A stretch of 64,000 nt of DNA, taken from positions 60,330-124,329 of the forward strand of contig NZ_JAFIRA010000005.1 in assembly GCF_022848905.1 (NCBI RefSeq), written 5' to 3'. This document shows positions 54,845-63,792 of the stretch, piece after piece. The translations under genes were made by a program, and so were the position numbers. How positions within the stretch are numbered: position 1 is the stretch's first letter; the number at the start of each line of letters is the position of its first letter. Source of the DNA: Thermostichus vulcanus str. 'Rupite' (GTDB taxonomy: Bacteria > Cyanobacteriota > Cyanobacteriia > Thermostichales > Thermostichaceae). The notes under the pieces were generated by a model. That model worked only from the letters and a program-made list of their open reading frames with translations. It ran no database searches and was not told where the DNA came from.

Positions 54845-56041
54845 ATGACTCTTGCTGATGTGAATCCTCTGGTTTCTCCAGATCGTTCTGCCGAAGGTTG
54901 GCAGAGAGGTTTGAACAGCTTAATGATTGTGTTGTTGGCCGGGATCCCTTTGTCGTGGGTGGGGCACTTTCAGGGTTGGGATCCCAATGTGGTCTTTATT
55001 TGTGCGGCTTTGGCGGTGGTGGCCTTGGCGAAGTTTATGGGTCAAGCCACCGAAGAGATTGCCGCCCTGACGGGGCCCACGATCGGGGGACTGATGAATG
55101 CCACTTTTGGCAATGCCACGGAGTTGATCATTGGGTTGGTGGCGCTGCAGGCTGGGTTGGTGGATGTGGTCAAGGCTTCGATTACCGGCTCAATCATCGG
55201 CAATCTGCTCTTGGTGGCGGGCTTGGCCATGTTTTTGGGGGGCATTAAGTTTCGGGAGCAGAGCTTTCGGCCCGAAGTGGCTCGGATGAATGCCTCGGTG
55301 ATGAATCTGGCGGTGGTGGCTTTGATCTTGCCCAGTGTGGTCACCTACGCCGATGTCACCCTGGGGGAGCTGTCGATCCAGGAGCTATCCACAGCAGTGG
55401 CCTTGGTGTTGATCGGGGTGTATGGATTGACTTTGCTGTTCTCCCTGAAAACCCACAGCTACCTCTACAGCATTCACGAAGCGGAGGCTGCCGAAGATGA
55501 AGCCGCCGATCGCCTCGCCCCCAATCCAGTGTTGCAAGCTCAGGGATCCATTCCCCAGGTGTTGACAGCGCCTCCAGAGCAAGTTGGGGTGTGGCCTTGG
55601 CTGTTGGCCCTGCTGGGGTTGACGGTGTTGGTGGCGGTGGAGTCTGAGCTGCTGGTGGGCACCCTGGAGAGCACCCTGGAGCACTTTCACGTCACGCCGC
55701 TCTTTATGGGGGTGATCCTGCTGCCGATTATCGGCAATGCCGCAGAACATGCAACAGCGGTGACGGTGGCCATGAAAGACAAGATGGATCTATCCTTTTC
55801 AGTGGCCCTCGGTTCGACGATGCAAATTGCCCTGTTTGTGGCACCCCTGTTGGTACTAGCAGGGGATGTACTCCATCAGCCGATGAATTTCAATTTCGGC
55901 ATGGTGGAATTGGTGGCGATCGCCGTCTCGGTCTTGTTAATCAATTCGGTCAGCAGCGATGGACGTTCTAACTGGTTGGAGGGGTTGCTGCTTCTGGCTA
56001 CCTACACCATTCTTGGTATCGCATTTTTCTTCCTAGATTGA
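54845..56041 (+). CDS. Calcium/proton antiporter (CaCA family, Cax)
   Basis: A 398-residue membrane exchanger. The two inverted alpha-repeats carry the hallmark motifs GNATELIIGLVAL and GNAAEHATAVTVAMKDK, each with the acidic residue that binds Ca2+. About 11 helices, with an acidic loop between halves (HEAEAAEDEAAD). It exports Ca2+ or other divalent ions in exchange for protons. Transcribed alone, 144 bp after the preceding gene; mscS follows after 38 bp. Confidence 0.93.
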   Translation: MTLADVNPLVSPDRSAEGWQRGLNSLMIVLLAGIPLSWVGHFQGWDPNVVFICAALAVVALAKFMGQATEEIAALTGPTIGGLMNATFGNATELIIGLVALQAGLVDVVKASITGSIIGNLLLVAGLAMFLGGIKFREQSFRPEVARMNASVMNLAVVALILPSVVTYADVTLGELSIQELSTAVALVLIGVYGLTLLFSLKTHSYLYSIHEAEAAEDEAADRLAPNPVLQAQGSIPQVLTAPPEQVGVWPWLLALLGLTVLVAVESELLVGTLESTLEHFHVTPLFMGVILLPIIGNAAEHATAVTVAMKDKMDLSFSVALGSTMQIALFVAPLLVLAGDVLHQPMNFNFGMVELVAIAVSVLLINSVSSDGRSNWLEGLLLLATYTILGIAFFFLD

Positions 56042-56079
56042 TCCTAGATTGATCCCAGACTGAGATCCAGCATCGGCTC

Positions 56080-57963
56080 ATGCCGCAGAATCCGCGACAT
56101 CCACACAGGCTAAAGCTCGGGAAAACGGGATCCCTGCTTTGGCTACCGCTCCTCAGCATTGTTTTGGCTGCCCCACCCACCTGGGGACAAGAAACCCCCG
56201 CCCCTAACAACACCTCGCTGCCCAGTCTGCCTTTGCTGAATACGGTGGATGCCATCGAAGAATTGCGGCAAGCGCTTAGCCTCCCGGCCTCTTCCCCGAT
56301 TCAAACGGGAGCGGTCACATTGGATGGGCGACGTCTGTTTTTGGTGACAGCGCCGCAAGGGGATCCCGGTAGTACCCCGCCGGTATCCCAGCGGATCCGC
56401 TCCATTGAACAAACTTTGCGTCGCCTGGCTGCCATGCCTCTGGATTTGGACACGCTGGAGGTATCGGTGGTCATCGATGCCCAGACCAATCAGCCGGTGG
56501 TTCAGGTTAACGGGCAGTATCTACTCACGGTCACTTCCCTTGACGCCCAACTGCAGGGAACTCAGGCCATTGATTGGGCAGAGCAGGTGGCCGATATTGT
56601 CGAGCAGGCCCTACGCACCTCACAGCAGGAGCGGCAACCCCAGTTTTTGCGCCGGCAGGGATTGATTGCCCTTGGGATCCTGTTGGCGGTTTGGGGCACA
56701 GGTCGGCTCTGTCAGCGGGAGCGCCGGCGCCTCACCCAGCAACGAGATGCTTTACAGGCAGAATACAGCGCGATTCAGGCCGAAATGCAGGAACGCCTTC
56801 AGGAAGAGCAGCAACCGGGTGTCGATCCGATCCTGATGGAACAACAGGCTCAACGCAAACGGCAGGAATCCTATCTGGAGCTGCAAATTCGTCTGCTGCG
56901 CTTGGTGCAAGTTGGCGTCTGGATAGGGGGTGTGGGGGTGAGCTTGGGGCTGTTCCCACAGACTCGAGCTTTACAAACCTTTTTCCTGGTTTCTCTGCGG
57001 GGGCCTCTGTTGCGGCTGGCGGGAGTGGGTTTCGCCACCTACGGCAGTGTTTGGCTGAGTGGCCTGGTGCTGGACAACCTCTTTGCTGCTTTGCGCCAAG
57101 AACAGTGGCAAAATGCTCCCACAACCCCCACCTATCGCCTTAGTAAGCGTCTCAGCACCTTTGCCGGGGTCGCGAAAGGGATCGCCGCCACCACACTGAT
57201 TTTGGTGGGATCCCTGGTGGGGCTGGCTTTGGTGGGGGTGAATATTGGCCCCTTGGTGGCTAGCCTTGGCTTTATTGGCTTGGGGATTTCTCTGGCGGCA
57301 CAAGATCTGATCAAAGACATCATTAATGGTCTATTGATTTTGTTGGAGGATCAGTTTGCCGAAGGGGATGTGATTGTGGTGGATGGGCGGGGGGGCCTGG
57401 TGGAACACATGGATCTGCGACTGACCCAATTGCGCAACACCGAGGGCACCTTGATTTCCATCCCCAATAGTGCCATCCGCGTTGTGGAGAATCTCTCCAA
57501 TGGCTGGTCTCGGGTCGATCTGGGGATCGAGATTGCCTACGAAAATGATCTGGAGCAAGCGATGCGCATCACCGAGCAGGTGGCCCTGGAGATGTACCGA
57601 GAGCCCGTTTGGCGAGAGAAAATTTTGGATCTGCCGGAGATGCACGGTGTCGATCACCTAGGGGAGCGGGGGGTAACCCTGCGCCTTTGGATCAAGGTGC
57701 AGCCCCTACAACAGTGGAAAGTGGCACGGGAGTACCGTCGTCGCCTCAAACATGCCTTCGATCAAGCCGGGATCCAGATCCCTTTCCCTCAGCAAACCTT
57801 GGGGTTCCGCACCCCCCTGCAAATGCACATTCAGGGCCTCAGCTCAGAAGAAACCCAGCGACTGCTACACCTGATGGAATCGCATCTGCACGACCGCAGC
57901 AGTCCATACGAAGAGAAGAAACCCTCTTCCGAGAGCCTAGCGGACGGATCCCATCGCAGTTAG
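56080..57963 (+). CDS. MscS family mechanosensitive channel with periplasmic N-terminal domain
   Basis: A 627-residue channel. Residues 1-36 are a signal-like segment (LLSIVLAAPPTWGQ). A soluble periplasmic domain (about 40-195), a helix, a Gln/Glu-rich coiled region and further helices precede the MscS core. The pore helix reads VASLGFIGLGISLAAQDLIKD, followed by the beta domain (FAEGDVIVVDGRGGLVEHM) and the cytoplasmic vestibule. It releases osmolytes under hypo-osmotic shock. ATG start. Confidence 0.92.
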   Translation: MPQNPRHPHRLKLGKTGSLLWLPLLSIVLAAPPTWGQETPAPNNTSLPSLPLLNTVDAIEELRQALSLPASSPIQTGAVTLDGRRLFLVTAPQGDPGSTPPVSQRIRSIEQTLRRLAAMPLDLDTLEVSVVIDAQTNQPVVQVNGQYLLTVTSLDAQLQGTQAIDWAEQVADIVEQALRTSQQERQPQFLRRQGLIALGILLAVWGTGRLCQRERRRLTQQRDALQAEYSAIQAEMQERLQEEQQPGVDPILMEQQAQRKRQESYLELQIRLLRLVQVGVWIGGVGVSLGLFPQTRALQTFFLVSLRGPLLRLAGVGFATYGSVWLSGLVLDNLFAALRQEQWQNAPTTPTYRLSKRLSTFAGVAKGIAATTLILVGSLVGLALVGVNIGPLVASLGFIGLGISLAAQDLIKDIINGLLILLEDQFAEGDVIVVDGRGGLVEHMDLRLTQLRNTEGTLISIPNSAIRVVENLSNGWSRVDLGIEIAYENDLEQAMRITEQVALEMYREPVWREKILDLPEMHGVDHLGERGVTLRLWIKVQPLQQWKVAREYRRRLKHAFDQAGIQIPFPQQTLGFRTPLQMHIQGLSSEETQRLLHLMESHLHDRSSPYEEKKPSSESLADGSHRS

Positions 57964-58012
57964 GATCCCCTTGGGCATGGCTTAAGGCGGGGTAACTTGT
58001 CCTGACTCGCCC

Positions 58013-58255
58013 CTATTCATCACCAATAATTTCTGGCTCCGTCAGCTCGTCCGACATTTCGATCACCGCCCGGCGGATCGGCTTCATCCAGCCATCTTCC
58101 ATATCGTCTGGATCCTCGTAGCGGCGGCGCTTGGCACGGTTGGCTACCTGGACGGTAATGCGATAGCGATTTTTGGAGGCATTGATCAGATCTTCCACCC
58201 GACGCATCAGCTCGTCGTTGTCGATGGCAAGGTGATGATTGTTGCGTGGGGTCAT
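58013..58255 (-). CDS. rpoZ: DNA-directed RNA polymerase omega subunit
   Basis: An 80-residue omega subunit of the cyanobacterial type. It contains [20 protein letters not shown] and [14 protein letters not shown], the conserved omega helix-turn region, and an acidic tail. It supports assembly of the cyanobacterial RNA polymerase core. It is the last gene of the minus-strand run, 100 bp from the 2TM gene. Confidence 0.94.
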   Translation of the reverse strand: MTPRNNHHLAIDNDELMRRVEDLINASKNRYRITVQVANRAKRRRYEDPDDMEDGWMKPIRRAVIEMSDELTEPEIIGDE

Positions 58256-58355
58256 AGTCGAAACTTTGCTTGTTGGGTTGCTAAGGGGATCCCAATTGTA
58301 GCAAGGTTACCCAGTCAGATAGGCTCTGCGAGAATGCGAGGATTTACTCCGTTGC

Positions 58356-58655
58356 TCAGAGATCCACTTCCGGGGCTTCTGACGGTTCAAGTGGGGTCAA
58401 CTCTACATAGCCAGGGTTGACTGGGTAGCGGGCCACAAAAAAGATCCAGAGGCTGTGGATCCCAAGGCTCAAAGCCCACCAACCCAGGAGCGGCACCAAC
58501 CACTGCCAGTCTGCCCGGTAAAGCTGCTGAAAAAACACCAACCCAGAACCGACACAGAGAAATACTGCAATATGGGCGGCATAAGTATAGCGGTCGTCCA
58601 ACTTGCGAAACTCGGGATCTTGGCGGGAGGGTTTACGGGGCCAGCGAGGAGGCAT
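58356..58655 (-). CDS. Small 2TM domain membrane protein
   Basis: A 99-residue protein with a basic N-terminus (PPRWPRKPSRQDPEFRKLDD), two helices (AHIAVFLCVGSGLVFFQQL and WALSLGIHSLWIFFVARY) and an acidic tail. The helix-short-loop-helix layout matches conserved cyanobacterial 2TM hypothetical proteins. Function is unknown. Confidence 0.65.
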   Translation of the reverse strand: MPPRWPRKPSRQDPEFRKLDDRYTYAAHIAVFLCVGSGLVFFQQLYRADWQWLVPLLGWWALSLGIHSLWIFFVARYPVNPGYVELTPLEPSEAPEVDL

Positions 58656-58731
58656 GAAGGCAACAATCCGAAACTCAAACTCTCTTAAGTGTAGAACAAC
58701 AGTCTAGAACCGCTGTTATAGGGATCCCTGC

Positions 58732-59343
58732 TCAGCTTGGGGTAGGAGAGGAGCCGGTTGCACGGGATCCCTGATGTTTTTGACGAAACAACAGTCGCAA
58801 CGCCCGCTTACCCAGCCAATACACCAACAGGCCAAACATCACCACCGCCAGCCAGGGGGCCAGCACTGCTACCACCGCCAGCATCAGAGAGGTGAGGTTT
58901 TCGGTGGTCGCCAGCAACGGATTGCCCAAACCCCCGGTGGTTGTGGTGGAAACCAAACGCAGCACATCGGTTGTCCCCTGGGTGATCCCAGCGGCCCCAC
59001 CCCCAAGGATGGCAGCCAAAGTCCAGCGCAGGAGCGGGCTGAGTGCGGCAATGTCACCGATTGCCGCCGACATGACAAGGATCCCGGCTATCACCGCCAC
59101 TGGCGTTGCCAGCACATCCAGCAGGTTGTCCACCCAGGGCACATAATAGGCAGCCACCTCAAAAAAGGTAGCCACCGCAAAAACCATCAAGGCTACATCC
59201 GAGCCAACCCACTGCAAATCGTCAGCCAACTCCAGATGACCCGACTGGGCGGCAATGTTCATTACCAGGAGGGGCACAAAAATTCGAAATCCACAAGCTG
59301 CACTGAGACCCAAGCCCAAGAAGATGGTCAGTAGGCTTTCCAT
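58732..59343 (-). CDS. DUF4126 family membrane protein
   Basis: A 203-residue membrane protein. It begins MESLLTIFLGLGLSAACGFR and includes FFEVAAYYVPWVDNLLD and GGGAAGITQGTTDVLR, typical of DUF4126. About five to six helices. Function is unknown. Transcribed 94 bp downstream of nblS. Confidence 0.85.
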   Translation of the reverse strand: MESLLTIFLGLGLSAACGFRIFVPLLVMNIAAQSGHLELADDLQWVGSDVALMVFAVATFFEVAAYYVPWVDNLLDVLATPVAVIAGILVMSAAIGDIAALSPLLRWTLAAILGGGAAGITQGTTDVLRLVSTTTTGGLGNPLLATTENLTSLMLAVVAVLAPWLAVVMFGLLVYWLGKRALRLLFRQKHQGSRATGSSPTPS

Positions 59344-59437
59344 CCGATTACCTCCCCTTGTAGGAATGCTAGGCTTGCCCTCGCACTTCCCATACTGTAG
59401 ACAACCTGGCTTGGGCTGCCAATGTTGTCTGCCTCCT

Positions 59438-61573
59438 TCAGGCTGGGTCTGGTTCCTTCTTCAACCTTCGGGTGGATTCGGGTACACCCTCTTGTTCAGG
59501 GCCATCTCGCCAGCCACAACTGGGGGGATCCGTCTCCCCTTGAAAGGCAGCGAACTCAACCGGCAAGCCATCCGCCATACCCTGCAGATGCAGATCGAAC
59601 CAGAAGGTGGATCCCTGCTCCAGCTTACTTTCCAGATGGATGCGGCTGTGGTGCTTCTCCAGGATGTTGCGGACAATCGCCAGCCCCAAGCCTGTGCCCT
59701 CCAGGGTATGTACCCGGTTTTCTACGCGGAAAAAACGGTCGAAAATCCGCTCTTGATCTTCAGGGGCAATGCCAATGCCCGTATCGGCCACCGCCACCCG
59801 CACCGCCTGCGGGGATCCATCCGGCTGAGTGACCACATGGGCGTGCAAACTCACAGAACCCTCGGCAGGGGTGAACTTGAGGGCATTGCCCAACAAATTG
59901 GTCAGCACCTGCAGCAGCAAATCGTAGTTACCCCACACCAGCGGCAGATCCGGATCCACGAATTTGCGCAAGTGGATCCCTTTGTCGCGGGCCTGGAGGT
60001 GGTGGGTGCGCAGCGTTTGCTCGATCACTGCCGAGATGTCGATGCCCTCGAAACGATACTGCTTGCCGGATTCCAGGCGGGATAGATCCAAAACATCGTT
60101 GACCAGGCGGGTGAGGCGATCCGTCTCACGGTTGGCAATTTCCAGGTAATCTTGCCGCTCTGCAGCGCTCATCTGCTCGCCGTACTCGTAGAGGGTTTCA
60201 ATAAAGGATTTGATGCTGAAGAGGGGGGTACGCAGCTCATGGCTGATGTTGCTGATAAATTGAGCTTTCGCCTCGTTCAATTCCACCTCGCGGGTGATGT
60301 CCTGCACCGTTACTACGATCCCCTTCAGATTTTGCCGACGGGGATCCGACACTGGGGAGAGCATGACGCGGATGATACGGGCAGTGGGGCCATTGAGGTT
60401 GACGCGAATTTCCTCAGCCTCTTGATCGCCGCGGGCAATTTGTAGCAGCGGGCGAGCCAGTTGCAGGCGCAAATCTTCTGGCAACAGCTCCGGCAAGGTT
60501 TTGCCCAAAACCGGCTCCCCTTCCCAGCCAAACATTTTCGAGGCCGCTGGATTGAGCAAGAGCACCCGAAACTCCGCATCGAGCAGAATGGCGGCATCCA
60601 CAATCGAGGAAACCAAGGTTTCCAGCTTGGCCTTAGCTGCCGTCAGTTCCTCGATATTTTGCTCTTCGTAGCTCTGCAGCCGTTCTGCCATCTCGTTAAA
60701 GCTATCAATCAGCTGGGCCAGTTCGCCGCCAAAGGGGAGATCAATGCGCTGCTTAAAGTTGCCTTTGGTAATCTCCTGAACACCCTTGACCAATTCTTTG
60801 ATCGGCTGGGTGATGGTGAGGGCATTGACCACCGAGCCGAGAATAGCCAAGACCCACACTGCTAAAAAGACCCCGATCGACACTTCCCGCGCCAACTGAG
60901 TGGAGCGCATCAGGGCGGGGTTCGGGTTAATGCCTAGGCCCAAGGTGCCCAGAAACTGGCCCTGGTGGTAGATGCCAACAAAAATATCCGTAACACGCCC
61001 AGCAGGGGTGAGATGGGTGCGCACCAGCGGTTGACCCTCCGCAGGGGGGCGATTGTCCGGCAGTTGAATGCGCCGGGTCAGGCTAAGGGAGGTTTTGACT
61101 TCCTGGTTGGAAAACGGGATCCCGTAATAAATATCTCCATTCGGGTCGGCGTAGAGCAGGTAGCGAATGCTGCTGGTACTCTCAAAGTATTGCCGCGAGA
61201 GTTGGGCCACTTCGCTAATTCGATCTTCGGCCACCAAGGGGGCGACATTGGCCGCCAAAAGCAAGCCCAGATCCCGACCAAAGCGCGCCTCGTTAAATTG
61301 GGCATCCTGCTGCACGTTGCTGACGGCCCAAAAGGTGAAACTGCTCACCACCAGCGACACCACCAGCGTTGCCACAAACAGCAACTGGGTTTCCAGCCGC
61401 AGCTTTTGTTTCCATTGCGCCCACCAGTGCTTCAGGGATCCCATGCCTTCTGGAGTCGGGAGTCCGGGTTCTGTTTGCCCTGGCGTGCCCAAGGCGCAAG
61501 GCAACGGTTCTGAGCTAGAAGAAGCTGGCTCAGCGGTTTCGGCAATCGGCTCGGCGCTGCTGACAGAAGGCAT
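59438..61573 (-). CDS. nblS: NblS/Hik33-type sensor histidine kinase
   Basis: About 711 residues. Two helices flank a periplasmic domain; the first is followed by the family-specific VQQDAQFNEARFGRDLGLLL. HAMP (about 255-310), PAS (about 320-440), the HisKA H-box FISNISHELRTPLFSIKSF and a HATPase domain (NLLGNALKFTP; ADTGIGIAPED; GTGLGLAIVRNIL) follow. NblS/Hik33 controls high-light, nutrient-stress and phycobilisome-degradation responses. Starts at 61615 and 61594 are also in frame; ATG 61573 is chosen, and ATG 61444 would give the length closest to relatives. Confidence 0.92.
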   Translation of the reverse strand: MPSVSSAEPIAETAEPASSSSEPLPCALGTPGQTEPGLPTPEGMGSLKHWWAQWKQKLRLETQLLFVATLVVSLVVSSFTFWAVSNVQQDAQFNEARFGRDLGLLLAANVAPLVAEDRISEVAQLSRQYFESTSSIRYLLYADPNGDIYYGIPFSNQEVKTSLSLTRRIQLPDNRPPAEGQPLVRTHLTPAGRVTDIFVGIYHQGQFLGTLGLGINPNPALMRSTQLAREVSIGVFLAVWVLAILGSVVNALTITQPIKELVKGVQEITKGNFKQRIDLPFGGELAQLIDSFNEMAERLQSYEEQNIEELTAAKAKLETLVSSIVDAAILLDAEFRVLLLNPAASKMFGWEGEPVLGKTLPELLPEDLRLQLARPLLQIARGDQEAEEIRVNLNGPTARIIRVMLSPVSDPRRQNLKGIVVTVQDITREVELNEAKAQFISNISHELRTPLFSIKSFIETLYEYGEQMSAAERQDYLEIANRETDRLTRLVNDVLDLSRLESGKQYRFEGIDISAVIEQTLRTHHLQARDKGIHLRKFVDPDLPLVWGNYDLLLQVLTNLLGNALKFTPAEGSVSLHAHVVTQPDGSPQAVRVAVADTGIGIAPEDQERIFDRFFRVENRVHTLEGTGLGLAIVRNILEKHHSRIHLESKLEQGSTFWFDLHLQGMADGLPVEFAAFQGETDPPSCGWRDGPEQEGVPESTRRLKKEPDPA

Positions 61574-61650
61574 GAACCTAAGGTAAACAAACATGGAGAA
61601 CGATGTCGCCACCATTCTGACATGGGCAGGGGATCCCCTTACTCATTCCC

Positions 61651-62205
61651 TCACTCCGTTGCGGTAGGGCGGGACCACTGGGAGAGAATGATTGCAGCTT
61701 CCCAACGGCGTAGATCCTGAGCAATGTTCAGGGGGGTGAGGCCGTAGCCATCCGGCTCATCGATCTCAGAGCCATACTCCAGCAACAGTTTGACAACCTC
61801 TGGGTTGCCCGACCAAGCGGCAAAATGCAGCGGCAGCCCACCCGCTCCAAAGCGAGCATTCACCTGTGCCCCCCCCTGCAGCAGGGCTTTTGTCACCTCC
61901 GAGTTGCCGAGGCGGGCAGCTTGGTGCAAAGGACTGGCCCCACCCTTATCCAGCTGATTGGGATCAACCCCATGCTTGAGTAAAAGACGGGTATTGAGGC
62001 CACTGTCCACAAAAAACAGGGCAGTTTTGCCCCGCACATCTACAACATGGGCATCCTTGCCCAACCAAAGGGCCAGTTGCAGTCGCAGCGGATGGGCTCC
62101 TGCCAAAACTTCAGGATCCTCAGGCAAGGTGTGGCCGTAGTAGAGCAAGCCCGCCACCAGCAGGGATCCCAGTCCGATACCGACTCCCCAGAACCGACGC
62201 TGCAC
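61651..62205 (-). CDS. Ankyrin-repeat membrane protein
   Basis: 184 residues, GTG start. An N-terminal membrane helix (VGIGLGSLLVAGLLYYG) anchors three to four ankyrin repeats (GASPLHQAARLGNSEVTKAL; GGLPLHFAAWSGNPEVVKLL; GLTPLNIAQDLRRWEAAIIL). It probably displays a protein-binding surface. It starts 5 bp after the MBL-fold gene stop and lies 77 bp upstream of nblS, so the four genes 63673-59438 may be one transcript. Confidence 0.85.
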   Translation of the reverse strand: MQRRFWGVGIGLGSLLVAGLLYYGHTLPEDPEVLAGAHPLRLQLALWLGKDAHVVDVRGKTALFFVDSGLNTRLLLKHGVDPNQLDKGGASPLHQAARLGNSEVTKALLQGGAQVNARFGAGGLPLHFAAWSGNPEVVKLLLEYGSEIDEPDGYGLTPLNIAQDLRRWEAAIILSQWSRPTATE

Positions 62206-62210
62206 GGCTA

Positions 62211-63008
62211 CTACTCCCCGAACGAGAGAATGACAACGCCTTGAGGAGGCAAAGCCTGGGCGGAGAGAATGAGGGGATTGCTGGCTGCAGGCTGTAGGGC
62301 GGCGGCTGGAAACAGACTTAAAAATTCCTGCAAAGGCACCAGCTCACATTGCCCCTCTTCAGCAGCAGCGGTACGGTACATGGTTGGGATCACCAGCTTC
62401 GGTTGCAAGGCTTCAATCGCGGCTTTGGCTCCGGCAGGGTCATAGTTTTTCGGGCCGCCACCAACCGGCACCAGCATCACATCGGGCCGAGACAACAGAA
62501 TCGACTGCTCCCGGGTAATCGGGGCTGCTGCTCCTCCCAAATGCACAATATCGATCCCAGCCATGCTCCAGCGCCAACCCACATTGACCCCAAAGCGAGG
62601 GCCACGGGACATGCGCACTCCTTGTATCCGGATCCCGTCAATCTGGTAATCCCCTGGCTGAAAGAGCACCCTGGGGTTACCAGGCACCACATCCAAAGCC
62701 CCCTCATCAAACAGACGACTACTGAGCAAAACCAGATCCGCAGCAACGCGCGGGGCAGGATAGCCAGCCGTACAGCCAACTGGGCGAAAGGGATTGACCA
62801 AAAAACGCTTGCCGTCCGCTTCAAATAAAACACAACTGTGGTGCAGCCAAGTCAGTTGTAGCCCCTCTAAGCTGGGGCCAGGGGTGAATTCTAGGGTTGC
62901 GGGCGGGGCTGTACCCCCTTCAGGAGCGGTTTGAGCACCTACCCTCAAGCCCACCGCCATCGACCCCAGCAGTCCAGCACTGGCTTGCAGCAATTGGCGA
63001 CGATTCAT
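62211..63008 (-). CDS. MBL-fold (UlaG-like) exported protein with degenerate metal site
   Basis: About 265 residues. It begins MNRRQLLQASAGLLGS, a twin-arginine-type signal. The UlaG-like metallo-beta-lactamase fold is recognisable from LQLTWLHHSCVLFEADGKRF and DIVHLGGAAAPI. The HxHxDH motif that binds the metals is replaced by LLSSRLFDEGAL, so it is probably not a classical hydrolase. ATG 63008 overlaps the trpG stop by 4 bp (ATGA), showing coupling; the in-frame 63014 start is less likely. Confidence 0.75.
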   Translation of the reverse strand: MNRRQLLQASAGLLGSMAVGLRVGAQTAPEGGTAPPATLEFTPGPSLEGLQLTWLHHSCVLFEADGKRFLVNPFRPVGCTAGYPAPRVAADLVLLSSRLFDEGALDVVPGNPRVLFQPGDYQIDGIRIQGVRMSRGPRFGVNVGWRWSMAGIDIVHLGGAAAPITREQSILLSRPDVMLVPVGGGPKNYDPAGAKAAIEALQPKLVIPTMYRTAAAEEGQCELVPLQEFLSLFPAAALQPAASNPLILSAQALPPQGVVILSFGE

Positions 63009-63673
63009 GGGCAAGGGATCCCTGACGGAACAACAGCAACGGCTTCCCGAAATGGGGTGGATGACCCAGATGACTGAATGGCAAAGGCTTGGGCCCCCTG
63101 CAAGAAATTGCGCAACAGTTGCTTGCCTTCTGCTGTCAAGATGCTCTCTGGGTGGAACTGTACTCCCTGGATGTGGAGGTAACGGCGATGGCGTACCCCC
63201 ATGATCACCCCTTCATGGGTTTGAGCCGTGACTTCCAGTTCAGGCGGACACGTCGAGGGATCAATCACCAAGCTGTGGTAGCGGGTGGCTGTAAAAGGCT
63301 GACTCAACCCCTCAAAAACGCCGACCCCCTGATGATAAATCTGGGAGGTTTTGCCGTGCATCAGCTCAGGCGCGCGCACGATCTGCCCTCCGTACACCTG
63401 CCCAATACATTGGTGCCCCAGACAAACTCCCAAAATGGGCAGGACTGGCCCTAACTCGCGGATCAGATCCAAAGAGATCCCAGCATCTTCAGGGCGCCCT
63501 GGCCCTGGAGAAATCACCACGGCCTCTGGCTGCATCTGCTTTAGATCGGTAACCGAGAGGTCATCATTGCGAAAAACCTGTAGATTGGCCCCCATCTCCC
63601 CCAGATATTGCACCAGGTTGTAGGTAAAGCTGTCGTAATTGTCGATGACGACCAGCACAATCACTTCCGGCAA
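63005..63673 (-). CDS. trpG: Anthranilate/aminodeoxychorismate synthase glutaminase subunit
   Basis: A 222-residue class I glutamine amidotransferase. It has the N-terminal VIDNYDSFTYNLVQYLGE, the oxyanion SPGPGRPEDAG, the nucleophile GVCLGHQCIG and VQFHPESILT. It supplies ammonia for tryptophan or folate synthesis and is commonly shared (TrpG/PabA). The start is uncertain: TTG 63673 or GTG 63664/63658. A 30-residue tail after the family end runs into the MBL overlap. Confidence 0.93.
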   Translation of the reverse strand: MPEVIVLVVIDNYDSFTYNLVQYLGEMGANLQVFRNDDLSVTDLKQMQPEAVVISPGPGRPEDAGISLDLIRELGPVLPILGVCLGHQCIGQVYGGQIVRAPELMHGKTSQIYHQGVGVFEGLSQPFTATRYHSLVIDPSTCPPELEVTAQTHEGVIMGVRHRRYLHIQGVQFHPESILTAEGKQLLRNFLQGAQAFAIQSSGSSTPFREAVAVVPSGIPCP

Positions 63674-63761
63674 CGGTACCCCATTTTAGCACTGCTCAGG
63701 TTGTTGCCCGTCTGTCCGGCTTACCCTGAGGCCGTTTCAGCAAGTGCCAGAAATTGACACT

Positions 63762-63782
63762 CCCCCGGTTAGAAACCGGGGG
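63762..63782 (-). repeat. IS200/IS605-type right-end hairpin
   Basis: A perfect 9-bp stem (CCCCCGGTT/AACCGGGGG) with loop AGA, flanked by GACACT on the outer side. It lies 11 bp past the partial tnpB stop, the usual place for the element's right end and, in this family, the 3' part of the omegaRNA. Confidence 0.65.
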
Positions 63783-63792
63783 ATTCTCCCTT

